Source: Actinomycetota bacterium (lineage in GTDB: Bacteria; Actinomycetota; Thermoleophilia; Gaiellales; Gaiellaceae). Taken from it: a DNA stretch of 64,000 nt. Shown here one piece after another: positions 44,649 to 53,100 of this stretch (positions are counted from its first letter, which is position 1; each line of letters opens with the position of its first letter). The position numbers and the translations under genes are program-made. The notes beneath the pieces are model-generated. The model ran no database searches. It was not told the DNA's origin and saw nothing but the letters and a program-made list of their open reading frames with translations. Where the stretch lies: positions 722,023 to 786,022 of the forward strand of contig WLID01000001.1 in assembly GCA_009702325.1 (NCBI GenBank), in the 5' to 3' direction.

Positions 44649-45380
44649 CTACGGCCCGCAGGTGGGCGCCGGGCTTGGCTTTGCGGGCAGCGTCGGCATA
44701 TCGATCTGCTGCCAGCGCGCGAGGTACGTCGTTGGATCGACAGCCCCGTCGTAGCCGAGGCGAAGCAGCGGTTTGGGGTGCACCTCGAAATGCAAGTGGG
44801 GTGGCGTGTGCTCGGCGTCGCCACTCGTGCCGACGTACCCGAGCACCTGGCCAGCGCGCACGATCGCGCCGTTATGCGCTGCGGTCGCGTAACGCGCGAG
44901 GTGCGCGTAATAGAACTCGTTGCCTTGGGCATCGCGCAGCCACAGACGGTGACCGCCGAGGTTCTGCCAGCCAACGGAGAACACGACACCTGAGGTGACA
45001 GCGACGACGGGCGTGCCACGGGACGCGAAGAGATCGTCGCCGTGATGCCAATCAAGCCCAGCACGGCCCGAGCCGAAGTTGCTGGGCACGGCGTAGTGTC
45101 CAAGGAGCGGGAACACGAAGCGTGTGGGTGCGAGCGCCGGGTGGACGCGCCGGGCATGCGCGAGACGAACGGTCGTCACGGGGGCGATGAGACGGGCGAT
45201 CTTCGTGTTGATCGCGATCGTTTGCCCCGAGAGAAGGCAGCGAGCGGGGTATCCCGCCGTTGTTCGCGACGCGGTGGACGCCACTGCCATCGCCGCCGAC
45301 GCGGAGAGTGCAGCGATCACGGCGAGCACCGCCACGCGGCTCACCGGGAGGGGGGTACGCCGTCTACGCCTCTCTCGCAC
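44649..45380 (-). CDS. M23-family peptidoglycan metallopeptidase
   Basis: About 243 residues. An N-terminal membrane signal (RVAVLAVIAALSASAAMAVA) is followed by an LytM domain: GLDWHHGDDLFASRGTPVVA carries the first metal histidine and aspartate, and PPHLHFEVHP the HxH pair. It probably cuts cell-wall peptides. GTG 45380 is a best guess; it overlaps the upstream permease by 17 bases, and GTG 45344 is an alternative. It is placed directly after the zinc uptake genes, which fits a zinc enzyme, though the link is an inference. Confidence 0.85.
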   Translation of the reverse strand: MRERRRRRTPLPVSRVAVLAVIAALSASAAMAVASTASRTTAGYPARCLLSGQTIAINTKIARLIAPVTTVRLAHARRVHPALAPTRFVFPLLGHYAVPSNFGSGRAGLDWHHGDDLFASRGTPVVAVTSGVVFSVGWQNLGGHRLWLRDAQGNEFYYAHLARYATAAHNGAIVRAGQVLGYVGTSGDAEHTPPHLHFEVHPKPLLRLGYDGAVDPTTYLARWQQIDMPTLPAKPSPAPTCGP

Positions 45381-46230
45381 GTCGTATACGTTCGCCGCGA
45401 AAGCCCGCGTCCATTCCGGCGGCAGCAAGATAGACGAGCGATGCGAGCACGATGATGGCGGTGCTTGGCGGTACGCGCGGAACGGCGTAGGCAAACGCGA
45501 GGCCACCCCACACGCCAGCGACGGCCAACGCGGCGGCAAGTGCCAGGCTGCGATACGGGTTGCGGGCTAGACGGTGTGCCGCCGCGGCAGGCGCGGCAAC
45601 GAGTCCGAGGAGGAGCAGCGCACCCACGGCCTGCGTCGCTTCGGCCGCGGTCGCGCCCAGGATCACGAGGAATGTGAGGCCGAGGAGCCCGACCCGCACT
45701 CCTTGCGCCGCCGCGACCGCCGGGTCGAGCGACGCGAAGATGAGCGGCCGCCCGATCGCGAGCAATGCGCCCATCGCGGCGAGCGAGACACCGACGGCGA
45801 TCCACGTGTCGGTTGCACTGAGTCCGAGGATCGACCCGAAGAGGACATGGATGGCAGCTGCGCCATCGGCGCCAGCGCCGCTGCGGCTGAAGATCGCCAT
45901 GAACAGTGCGCCGAGGCCGAGGATCCAGGCAAACACGGTGCCGATCGTGACGTCGTCGGCCTTCGCGCGTTCGCCGAGCCCGCCCATCCCGAGGGCGACG
46001 ACGATCGTTGCGACGAACAGTCCGATGCGCACGTCGATGCCGAACGCGGCGGCGGCGAGGGCGCCGGTGAACGCGACATGGCTTAGCGCATCACCAGCGA
46101 AGACCTGCGCGCGAAGAACGAGGAACCAGCCAACGAGCCCGCAGGCTGCGCCCGTGAACGTCCCGGCGACGAACGCGTTGCGCATGAACTCATGCGCGAA
46201 CAACGACGCTCCGAACCCGCGTTGAGACAT
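45364..46230 (-). CDS. zinc ABC transporter permease (second ZnuB-type)
   Basis: A 288-residue membrane protein of the ABC-3 family. About eight hydrophobic segments begin with FVAGTFTGAACGLVGWFLVL, then VFAGDALSHVAFTGALAAAA and AFGIDVRIGLFVATIVVALG. It is a paralogue of the gene just upstream, and may form a heterodimer with it. ATG 46230 is chosen; the 41-base overlap with the first permease suggests translational coupling. Substrate by context is zinc or manganese. Confidence 0.85.
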   Translation of the reverse strand: MSQRGFGASLFAHEFMRNAFVAGTFTGAACGLVGWFLVLRAQVFAGDALSHVAFTGALAAAAFGIDVRIGLFVATIVVALGMGGLGERAKADDVTIGTVFAWILGLGALFMAIFSRSGAGADGAAAIHVLFGSILGLSATDTWIAVGVSLAAMGALLAIGRPLIFASLDPAVAAAQGVRVGLLGLTFLVILGATAAEATQAVGALLLLGLVAAPAAAAHRLARNPYRSLALAAALAVAGVWGGLAFAYAVPRVPPSTAIIVLASLVYLAAAGMDAGFRGERIRRAREA

Positions 46231-47056
46231 AGACGAGGAACGCGAGTGACGTGATGAAGAAGCCTGCCGGATAGATCGAGTAGTAGGCGAGCCCAAGTCC
46301 GATCCATGTGACAGCGAGCGCGATCCCCGTTGCGAGCGCGACGCCGAGCATCGGCCGCGCCGTGAGTTGTTGCGCGGCTGCGGCGGGTGTGACGAGGAGC
46401 GCGAAGACGAGCAGGGCCCCGGTGATCTGGCTCGTTGCGGCGACGGTGAGGCCAAGCAGCAGCAGGAACCCAAGCGAGAGGGCACGGACAGGGACACCGC
46501 GGGCGCGCGCCACCTCTGTGTCGATCGATGCGAATACGAGCGGCCGCCAGGCAACGGTAAGCAGCGCGAGTGCTGCAAACGCGATCAGCGCGAGGACGGC
46601 CGCCTGGGTCGACGTGATTCCGAGGAAGGTTCCAAAGAGCAGGCCGCTGACTCCGTTGAGGAGCCCGTGGTAGAGGCTCACAAACAGCAGGCCAAGGGCG
46701 AGCGCGAGCGCCTGGATCGTTCCGGTTGCGGCCGATTCGCGGCTTTCTGTGCCTGAATCACCGCGGCTCACACCGCTCAATGCGAGCGCTCCCGCTGCGA
46801 AGGCGCCGAAGTAGCCGATCCCGAGTGGCAGCCCGATCAGCGCCGCGCCGGCCGCTCCAGGAAACGAGATCACCGACAGCGTGTGGCCTGCGAACGTTTG
46901 GCGGCGAAGCACCATCAACCAGCCAACGGGCCCTGCGACGAGCGCGACCGCCGTACCCGCGACGAGCGCGTGCACCATGAACGGAAAGTCGAACAGACCG
47001 ACGATGTCGGCCCACAGATTCCACGAGAGGCCTTCGAACGCGGCGCTAGTGAGCAT
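46190..47056 (-). CDS. zinc ABC transporter permease (first ZnuB-type)
   Basis: A 288-residue membrane protein of the ABC-3 family. Typical parts are FMVHALVAGTAVALVAGPVG, RQTFAGHTLSVISFPGAAGA and TGALLVFALLVTPAAAAQQL. It belongs to the znuA-znuC-znuB-znuB operon. It starts at ATG 47056, overlapping the ATPase stop by 11 bases. One of two permeases, an arrangement known for manganese/zinc importers. Confidence 0.88.
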   Translation of the reverse strand: MLTSAAFEGLSWNLWADIVGLFDFPFMVHALVAGTAVALVAGPVGWLMVLRRQTFAGHTLSVISFPGAAGAALIGLPLGIGYFGAFAAGALALSGVSRGDSGTESRESAATGTIQALALALGLLFVSLYHGLLNGVSGLLFGTFLGITSTQAAVLALIAFAALALLTVAWRPLVFASIDTEVARARGVPVRALSLGFLLLLGLTVAATSQITGALLVFALLVTPAAAAQQLTARPMLGVALATGIALAVTWIGLGLAYYSIYPAGFFITSLAFLVYVSTRVRSVVVRA

Positions 47057-47870
47057 GGTCGTGGCGGTGGCCGTGGACGAACGGCGCCTCGGGCTGGCCA
47101 ACGACAACGAGGCGACCGTCACGCGTTTCGATCACCTCGATCTCGGTGCCGTAGAGCCGCGAGAGCGTCTCGGTGGTGATCACCTCGCGGGGTGATCCGG
47201 AGACGGCGGTGTGACCGGCGAAGTAGATGACCCGGTCGAGGTAGGACAGGATCGGGTTGACGTCGTGTGCCACGAGCAGGACGGCCACATTCTCGTCGCG
47301 ACAGATCCGCTGGATGAGTCCTGCGACTCCTGCTTGGTTCGGGAGGTCGAGGCTGTCGAGCGGCTCGTCGAGCATCAGGAGGCGTGGCTTGCGTACGAGT
47401 GCCTGCGCGATCAGGAGCCGCTGCTGCTCGCCACCGGAGAGGCTGCCGATGGGGCGCCTGGCGTACTCGGTGGCGCCAACGAGCTCGATCACCTCGTCGA
47501 CCCGCGCCCTGCTGGTGTCTCGTCCGAAGCGGGGGAGCGGGACGCCCCAGCGTGAGCCGTCGAGGCCGAGTCGCACGACATCGACACCCCGGATGCGGCT
47601 CGACTCATCGAACGTTCGCCGCTGCGGGAGGTAGCCGATGTCGGCGTTTGCTTCGCCGGGCGCCCGGCCGCAGACGGTCGCGGTGCCAGAGCGGAGCGGC
47701 ACGAGTCCGAGCACGACCTTGAGGAGTGTTGATTTGCCCGCGCCGTTCGATCCGAGAACGGCGACGAATTCGCCGGGCTCAACGGTGACGCTGACGTCGT
47801 TCCAGATGCGATGGCCGTTGATCTCGACCGTCGCGTCGGAGATCGCGATCGCATGACGGCCGTCGCTCAC
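47046..47870 (-). CDS. znuC: zinc ABC transporter ATPase
   Basis: A 274-residue ATPase. Walker A GSNGAGKSTLLKVVLG, Q-loop YLPQRRTFDES, signature LSGGEQQRLLIAQAL, Walker B LLMLDEPLDSLD and H-loop VLLVAHDVN are all intact. The C-terminus ends HGHRHDHAH, a His-rich tail that could bind zinc. GTG 47870 overlaps the znuA stop as GTGA, so it starts well inside the longest open frame. Confidence 0.93.
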   Translation of the reverse strand: MSDGRHAIAISDATVEINGHRIWNDVSVTVEPGEFVAVLGSNGAGKSTLLKVVLGLVPLRSGTATVCGRAPGEANADIGYLPQRRTFDESSRIRGVDVVRLGLDGSRWGVPLPRFGRDTSRARVDEVIELVGATEYARRPIGSLSGGEQQRLLIAQALVRKPRLLMLDEPLDSLDLPNQAGVAGLIQRICRDENVAVLLVAHDVNPILSYLDRVIYFAGHTAVSGSPREVITTETLSRLYGTEIEVIETRDGRLVVVGQPEAPFVHGHRHDHAH

Positions 47871-48760
47871 GCGTTCCCTCGCGCGAGTGCGGTCTTGAGG
47901 GCAACGAGCTGAGCGGTCTGCCACGCCTGGAAGGTGATGCCCGCGGGCGACGGTGTTTCGGTCACCGATACGACCGGGATCCCGCTCTTGCGGGCGAGTG
48001 TCGTGAGGCGTTCGACGTCGGGCGTTGCGTTTTGGATGTTCTCGATCCACACAGAGATCTGGTGCTCGGTGATCTGGCGTTCGGCCGAGGCAACGTCTTT
48101 CGCGCTCGGATCGGCGCCTTCACTCACAGCCCGCAGCAGGCCGGCTGGAGTCACGACCCGCAGCTTGAGTGCGGCTGCGAGTGGGGCAACAATGCTTTCC
48201 GAGGCCCCGATGCGCGCGCCGGCGTAGGTCGTGCGAATCGACGCGAGCGTCGCTGAATAGTCGTGTAGCGAGCGGCTCCGAAAACTTCGTCCCTGCTGCG
48301 CGTAGGCGGCACGGTGGGTGGGATCGAGATCGATGAGGGCGGCGGTGATCGCCGAGGCGACGCGGTCGACCGAGGCGGGCGAGTACCAGAGGTGCGGGTT
48401 GCTGCCCGTTGACACGCCGACGACGCTCGCGGCTTCGACTGTCAGTCGGTGTTTCACGGGATTCGCATCGAGGAGCTTGGTGGCCCACGGGTCGTATCCC
48501 GCGCCGTTCGTGATTGCGAGGTCAGCGCCGGCGAGGGCGCGGGCGTCGATCGCAGTCGGCTCATAGTCGTGCGGGTCGGCTGCGGGGTTCGCGACGATGC
48601 TCGTGACGGTTACGTAGCTCCCGCCGAGCTCTGCCGCGACGCCACCCCAGACACTCTCGGCGGCGGTCACCTGAATACGGGTCGTTGTCCCGGCAGTCGC
48701 CGAGCCTGCAAGAGCGCATGCGGCGATGGCGAGCGCGAGCCATCTCGTCTTTCGAAGCAC
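47867..48760 (-). CDS. znuA: zinc/manganese-binding periplasmic protein (ZnuA-type)
   Basis: A 297-residue cluster A-I (TroA) metal-binding protein. A signal peptide (MLRKTRWLALAIAACALAGS) comes first, then VWGGVAAELGG, ANPAADPHDYEPTA (first metal His), NGAGYDPWATK, GSNPHLWYSPAS (second His) and EHQISVWIEN. No lipobox is evident and the His-rich loop typical of strong zinc binders is short, so zinc and manganese are both possible. GTG 48760 lies exactly 6 bases after TACTGT. Confidence 0.9.
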   Translation of the reverse strand: MLRKTRWLALAIAACALAGSATAGTTTRIQVTAAESVWGGVAAELGGSYVTVTSIVANPAADPHDYEPTAIDARALAGADLAITNGAGYDPWATKLLDANPVKHRLTVEAASVVGVSTGSNPHLWYSPASVDRVASAITAALIDLDPTHRAAYAQQGRSFRSRSLHDYSATLASIRTTYAGARIGASESIVAPLAAALKLRVVTPAGLLRAVSEGADPSAKDVASAERQITEHQISVWIENIQNATPDVERLTTLARKSGIPVVSVTETPSPAGITFQAWQTAQLVALKTALARGNA

Positions 48761-48766
48761 GCGGCT

Positions 48767-48772
48767 ACAGTA
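48767..48772 (-). promoter_or_regulatory. -10 box of leaderless znuA
   Basis: Minus-strand TACTGT, exactly 6 bases before GTG 48760. Confidence 0.5.
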
Positions 48773-48774
48773 GC

Positions 48775-48793
48775 AAATAACGATAATTATTCT
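48775..48793 (-). promoter_or_regulatory. possible Zur operator upstream of znuA
   Basis: A strikingly AT-rich stretch (aataacgataattattct) in a 64 percent GC window. It holds the dyad ATAATTAT (48783-48790) and lies just upstream of the znuA -10 box, overlapping the -35 area. Zur boxes are AT-rich dyads of this size, but the match to a consensus is imperfect and no Zur gene is in the window. Confidence 0.4.
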
Positions 48794-48870
48794 CGATTAG
48801 CGGGCGGGGTGGGAACAATCTCTCTGTACCTCGGCTGCCGCTAGTCTCGCCACGATGACCTCGCGACCGT

Positions 48871-49002
48871 TTAGCGCGCAGGCAGTGTGTCGTCCGCGCC
48901 GATCGTGCGGAAATTCGCGTTGTAGATGAGCAGACATGCCACGCCAAGGAGAAGCGGGGCGGCCCAGGGCGGCATTCTGACGCCGCGCAGGCGCGCTGAC
49001 AC
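48871..49002 (-). pseudogene. truncated N-terminus of a membrane protein
   Basis: From GTG 49002 the frame reads MSARLRGVRMPPWAAPLLLG, then a single membrane helix and NANFRTIGADDTLPAR, and stops at 48871. The pattern (one helix followed by N.R..G.DDTLPAR) is how large membrane glycosyltransferase-like proteins of actinobacteria begin, just before YLP. Only 43 residues remain, so it looks like the stump of a deleted gene. It lies 44 bases downstream of the tRNA-Leu 3' end, a common site of insertion and deletion. Confidence 0.55.
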
Positions 49003-49012
49003 GTCGGGTCCG

Positions 49013-49038
49013 GGCACGGGTCGGACGGTACCCGTGCC
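49013..49038 (-). terminator. hairpin 3' of tRNA-Leu
   Basis: ggcacgggt (49013-49021) and acccgtgcc (49030-49038) are perfect complements with an 8-base loop, 8 bases beyond the tRNA 3' end. No U-run. Confidence 0.55.
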
Positions 49039-49045
49039 ACTTCAA

Positions 49046-49127
49046 TGCCGAAGGTGGGAATCGAACCCACACGCCCGAAGGCGCCGGATTTTGAGTCCGG
49101 TGCGTCTGCCAATTCCGCCACTTCGGC
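49046..49127 (-). tRNA. tRNA-Leu (anticodon CAA)
   Basis: Minus-strand 82-base class II tRNA. Acceptor GCCGAAG with CTTCGGC, anticodon loop CTCAAAA in the stem CCGGA/TCCGG (anticodon CAA, reading UUG), long variable arm, T-loop TTCGATT. Discriminator A, as leucine tRNAs have. No CCA is encoded. Confidence 0.93.
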
Positions 49128-49166
49128 TTACGTCAGGGATCGTAACGCGAGCGGGCGAAGGTCGGG

Positions 49167-49541
49167 CTAGGCAGCGTTGCAGTTGCACTCGCGGTCAAGA
49201 AGCTCTTGATGCTTCTCGATCGCCTTGCGGCGGTGGGCTGCGGCGTCGGAACCCTCTGCGTAGTGCGTCTCGAGCCAGTCGAGGATCGCGTCGGTTCCAC
49301 GGATCGTTTCGCTGTCGGGTGTCACGAGCACCGGAACGGTTTCGCAGCCGGTCAGCTCCATGAGTTCCGCACGACATTCTCGGTCGGCGGGCACCTGACG
49401 CGCGACGAAGTCGACCCCGAGTTCGGTGAGGCGATTGCGGACGCGCTGTGAGTGCGGGCACCACTCCGCTTGCCAGAGTTCGGGCAGGCCGCAGGCCGGC
49501 GTCGCCGAGCCTGGGACTGCGGTTGAGCCGTACGGAGTCAC
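49167..49541 (-). CDS. glutaredoxin-like / GST N-terminal domain protein
   Basis: A 124-residue thioredoxin-fold protein. The active-site-like stretch is LWQAEWCPHSQRVRNRL with a single cysteine (CPHS rather than CPYC), then VPVLVTPDSETIRGTDAILD (cis-Pro and the GST-like motif). The C-terminus is Cys-rich (ECNCNAA). A monothiol glutaredoxin-like redox protein is a fair guess. The GTG start at 49541 is tentative, with no ribosome site. It is divergent from the liv operon and sits next to tRNA-Leu. Confidence 0.7.
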   Translation of the reverse strand: MTPYGSTAVPGSATPACGLPELWQAEWCPHSQRVRNRLTELGVDFVARQVPADRECRAELMELTGCETVPVLVTPDSETIRGTDAILDWLETHYAEGSDAAAHRRKAIEKHQELLDRECNCNAA

Positions 49542-49690
49542 CCATCTATTACAACTGAACAGTTGGGAAGATGTATCGGGGATTTCACCGATGTTGGCAT
49601 CTGGCCGCTCGGGCGTCTACGCTCCGGCGCACAGCGCGCGGGGATGAGCGCTGAAACCAATTGACCCTTGCACGATCTCGTCTGGTTCTC

Positions 49691-49696
49691 GATACT
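49691..49696 (+). promoter_or_regulatory. -10 box of the liv operon
   Basis: GATACT, 8 bases before TTG 49705; no ribosome site, so the first gene may be leaderless. Confidence 0.35.
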
Positions 49697-49704
49697 CCGC
49701 ACCC

Positions 49705-50754
49705 TTGACCGCTGAAACATCCACCACAGCTCTCTCGCGTCTGACAGCCCGTCGGCCAGGCTTCATTGAGGTCGTCGGACTGCTGTTCGTGGTCGCGTTC
49801 TTCATCTGGCTCGCGATCAACTTCGTCAAGACGCCGGCCGACACGACGAACGTCTTCTTCATCGGCCTCTCGAACGGCTGCGTGTACGCGCTGGTCGCGC
49901 TCGGCTACACGCTCGTCTACGGCATCCTCGAGCTGATCAACTTCGCCCACGGCGACGTGTTCATGCTCGGCGGCATGATCTCCGTCTCGATCGCTCAGTC
50001 GTTTGGGCTCTCCGCCGGCGACGCGATGCTCTGGCCGCTCGTTGTCGTCGTCCTGCTCTTATCGATGGTTGCCTGCGGTGCGATCAACACGACAATCGAG
50101 GCTGTTGCATATCGGCCTTTGCGCTCGGCACCGCGTCTCGCGCCGCTCATCACCGCGATCGGCGTCAGCTTCATCCTCGAGGACGTCGGCCTGATCTGGA
50201 AGGGGCCGAACTACGTCAACTTCCCCGATGTCATGCCGCACTCGAACCTTGTGTCGTTTGCCGGCGTGAACGTGCAGTGGGACAAGGTGATCATGCTGTC
50301 GATCACCGTTCCGGTGCTGCTGCTCCTGCTCTACCTCGTGCAAGAGACGCGACAGGGCAAGGCGATGCGCGCGACCGCCCAGGACATGGATGCGAGCGCA
50401 ATCATGGGCATCGATGTCAACCGCACGATCTCGTTCACGTTCCTGATTGCAGGGACGTTGGCGGGCGCGGCAGGCCTGCTCTACTCACTCTACTTCCAGA
50501 CAGTCAGGTTCGATCAGGGCTTCCAGCTCGGTTTGATCGCGTTCACGGCGGCGGTGCTTGGCGGCATCGGCAACCTGCCGGGGGCCGTGCTCGGCGCGCT
50601 CGTGATCGGTCTGATCCAGGCGTTCAACGAGGGGCTGCAATGGCACGCTCCCGGCTCCGACTGGACGCAGTCGATCGTGTTCTCGATCCTCATCCTGATC
50701 CTTGTCTTCCGCCCCGAGGGACTCCTCGGCGAGAGAACGCCGGAAGGTGGCTGA
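49705..50754 (+). CDS. livH: branched-chain amino-acid ABC transporter permease LivH
   Basis: A 349-residue inner-membrane permease. The family motif LINFAHGDVFMLGGMIS is intact, with GLSNGCVYALVALGYTLVYG before it and AYRPLRSAPRLAPLITAIGV after. Eight or more membrane helices are visible. It pairs with LivM for uptake of branched-chain amino acids or related substrates. TTG 49705 is chosen (MTAETSTTALS). No livK binding protein lies in the window, so it must be elsewhere. livM begins 1 base after its stop codon. Confidence 0.92.
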   Translation: MTAETSTTALSRLTARRPGFIEVVGLLFVVAFFIWLAINFVKTPADTTNVFFIGLSNGCVYALVALGYTLVYGILELINFAHGDVFMLGGMISVSIAQSFGLSAGDAMLWPLVVVVLLLSMVACGAINTTIEAVAYRPLRSAPRLAPLITAIGVSFILEDVGLIWKGPNYVNFPDVMPHSNLVSFAGVNVQWDKVIMLSITVPVLLLLLYLVQETRQGKAMRATAQDMDASAIMGIDVNRTISFTFLIAGTLAGAAGLLYSLYFQTVRFDQGFQLGLIAFTAAVLGGIGNLPGAVLGALVIGLIQAFNEGLQWHAPGSDWTQSIVFSILILILVFRPEGLLGERTPEGG

Positions 50755-50755
50755 G

Positions 50756-52303
50756 ATGTCGAGCGAAGACCTGCTTCCTGCACCGCCCGACGTCGTGGGC
50801 TTCCGCAACGTGCTTCGCGCCAAGTGGCAGGCGAAGCCGCAGTCGCACCGGTGGGCGATCACCGCATCGCTCGAAGCGCTGCTTGCGATCCTGCTCTTCT
50901 TTGTCGATAGCTCGCTTGGTTACGCCGTCGTTGTGATCGCGGCGCTCTTCTGGCTGAAGCGCCTCGCACCGATGCATCGTCTGATCGTGCAGGGAGCGCT
51001 AATCGTGCTGCCGCTCGCGATCTCGCAGAACTGGTCGCTCGTACTGATGTTCGCGATCGCCTTCCCACTCTTTTGGCTTGACCATGACATCCGGGGCAAG
51101 CTCCTCCCGTTTGTGGCGCTGCTCGCAGCGGTCGCATACCCGTTCTACCAGCCTCATCTCTTCACGATCCCCGTGTTTGGTGTGTGGCCCGACGTCTTCA
51201 CCGGCGTCGTGATGGTCGTGTTCGTGATGATGGCGTGTGGCCTGAACATCGTTGTTGGCTACGCCGGCCTGCTTGACCTGGGATACGTCGCGTTCTACGC
51301 GACCGGTGCCTACACCGCCGCCTGGTTCGCCTCGGAACAGTTCCCCGGCAAGAACCTGCATTTCGGGGCGATTGGCATTCAGCACGACCTGCCCGGCATC
51401 CACGTCAGCCTCTGGCTGCTGCTGCTTGCCGCGGGTCTTGTTACTGCAGCTTCTGGTGTGATCATCGGCCTGCCGACGTTGCGTCTGCGCGGCGACTATC
51501 TCGCGATCGTGACGCTCGGCTTCGGCGAGATCCTGCCGCAGGTTGCGCGTAACGGCGACCACCTCTTTGGCAACAACATCACGAACGGGCCAAACGGCAT
51601 CACCCCGCTCGACTCGCCCGGATTCGGCCACGGCCTGTCGCAGGTCACGGGAGGCTTCCTTCCAGAGAACTACCTCACCTGTTGTAAGGCCCATCTACTT
51701 GGCCATGCTGTGAGTTCGCAGGACGTGTTCTTCTGGACTGCGCTCGTGTTGCTCGTGATCACCGTGTTCTGCTCGCTGCGAATGCGCGAGTCACGCCTCG
51801 GTCGCGCCTGGATCGCGATTCGTGAAGACGAGACAGCGGCTGCAGCGATGGGTATTCCGCTGATGCGCACGAAGACGTGGGCCTATGCAAGCGGCGCGTT
51901 CTTCGGTGGCATCGCCGGTGCGTATTACGCGAGCTTCAAGAGCGCCACGTTCCCTGGCGACTTCTTCTTCAACATCTCGGTCTTCATCCTCTGCATGGTC
52001 ATCCTCGGTGGGATGGGGAACATCTGGGGCGTCATCATCGGCGCCGCGTTCCTCTCGTACCTCGACCGCGAAGGCCTGGCAAACACGGGCTCGTGGATCA
52101 ACACCCATGTCCATGTTGCGAGCTGGCATCCAAACATCGATGTGCCGCTCTACTCGTCAGGCATCTACGGCGTGATCATCGTGCTCGTGATGCTCTTCCG
52201 ACCGGAAGGGCTCCTGCCGTCGCGTCGACGTGCGGCCGAAATGCATGAGGGTGTGCACGATCAGCCGCTCTACGATGTCGCGCACTCGGGAGAGCAAGCA
52301 TGA
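50756..52303 (+). CDS. livM: branched-chain amino-acid ABC transporter permease LivM
   Basis: A 515-residue permease. The N-terminal 130 residues (RAKWQAKPQSHRWAITASLE onward, several extra helices) are an extension not found in E. coli LivM. The conserved core follows: GYAGLLDLGYVAFYATGAYT, GLPTLRLRGDYLAIVTLGFG and LGRAWIAIREDETAAAAMGI. It starts at ATG 50756 and overlaps livG by ATGA. Confidence 0.92.
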   Translation: MSSEDLLPAPPDVVGFRNVLRAKWQAKPQSHRWAITASLEALLAILLFFVDSSLGYAVVVIAALFWLKRLAPMHRLIVQGALIVLPLAISQNWSLVLMFAIAFPLFWLDHDIRGKLLPFVALLAAVAYPFYQPHLFTIPVFGVWPDVFTGVVMVVFVMMACGLNIVVGYAGLLDLGYVAFYATGAYTAAWFASEQFPGKNLHFGAIGIQHDLPGIHVSLWLLLLAAGLVTAASGVIIGLPTLRLRGDYLAIVTLGFGEILPQVARNGDHLFGNNITNGPNGITPLDSPGFGHGLSQVTGGFLPENYLTCCKAHLLGHAVSSQDVFFWTALVLLVITVFCSLRMRESRLGRAWIAIREDETAAAAMGIPLMRTKTWAYASGAFFGGIAGAYYASFKSATFPGDFFFNISVFILCMVILGGMGNIWGVIIGAAFLSYLDREGLANTGSWINTHVHVASWHPNIDVPLYSSGIYGVIIVLVMLFRPEGLLPSRRRAAEMHEGVHDQPLYDVAHSGEQA

Positions 52304-53100
52304 CCGAGGTGCTGATGAAGGTCGAGGGGCTCCGTAAGGAGTTCGGTGGCCTTGTTGCCGTGAACAGCGTCGACTTCGACGTTCCGGCCGGCAAGGTGAT
52401 CTCGCTGATCGGCCCAAACGGCGCCGGCAAGACGACCTTCTTCAACATGCTGACCGGGGTGTACAAGCCGACTGCGGGAACGATCACGTTCCTCGGAGAA
52501 GATGTCACGGGCAAGCCGCCGCACGCCGTTACGGCTCGTGGGGTGGGGCGCACGTTCCAGAACATCCGTCTGTTTCAGAACATGACGGCGCTCGAAAACG
52601 TGCTCGTTGGCATGCACTCGCGCCTGCACGCGAACCTGTTCAACTCGATCCTCCGAACGCGCGGCGTCAAGCGCGAGGAGGCCGAGGCACGTGACCGCGC
52701 GCGCGAACTGCTCGTGTTCTCGGGTCTCACGCGACATGAGAACGCGGTTGCACGGAATCTGCCCTACGGCGACCAGCGTCGACTCGAAGTTGCCCGTGCG
52801 CTCGCGACCGAACCGAAGCTGCTGCTGCTCGACGAACCGACCGCCGGTATGAACCCGGGGGAGTCGGCCGACTTCACCACGTTCGTCGCGCGGCTGCGGG
52901 ATGAGAACAAGCTGACGGTGCTGATGATTGAGCACGACATGCGTGTTGTCATGGGCGTCTCCGATCGCGTGTCGGTGCTCGACTACGGCGAGAAAATCGC
53001 CGAGGGCACACCGCGCGAGGTGCAGCAGAACACGCGCGTGATCGAGGCGTATCTCGGGAAGGCGGCTGTTGAGGACATGAAGCGGCAGGGTCTTTCGTGA
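52300..53100 (+). CDS. livG: branched-chain amino-acid ABC transporter ATPase LivG
   Basis: A 266-residue ATPase. Walker A GPNGAGKTTFFNMLTG, Q-loop GRTFQNIRLFQNMTALENV, signature YGDQRRLEVARAL (LivG-type, non-LSGGQ), Walker B LLLLDEPTAGMNP and H-loop MIEHDMRVVMG are present. It powers LivHM. It overlaps livM by ATGA and livF by GTGA. Confidence 0.94.
   Translation: MTEVLMKVEGLRKEFGGLVAVNSVDFDVPAGKVISLIGPNGAGKTTFFNMLTGVYKPTAGTITFLGEDVTGKPPHAVTARGVGRTFQNIRLFQNMTALENVLVGMHSRLHANLFNSILRTRGVKREEAEARDRARELLVFSGLTRHENAVARNLPYGDQRRLEVARALATEPKLLLLDEPTAGMNPGESADFTTFVARLRDENKLTVLMIEHDMRVVMGVSDRVSVLDYGEKIAEGTPREVQQNTRVIEAYLGKAAVEDMKRQGLS

Noticed and set aside
45574..46086. plus-strand ORF opposite the second zinc permease
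   Set aside because: Acidic low-complexity antisense frame; the minus-strand permease has clear membrane segments and family motifs.
48926..49363. plus-strand ORF across the tRNA-Leu region
   Set aside because: It runs through the tRNA gene and opposite the glutaredoxin-like gene; no homology.
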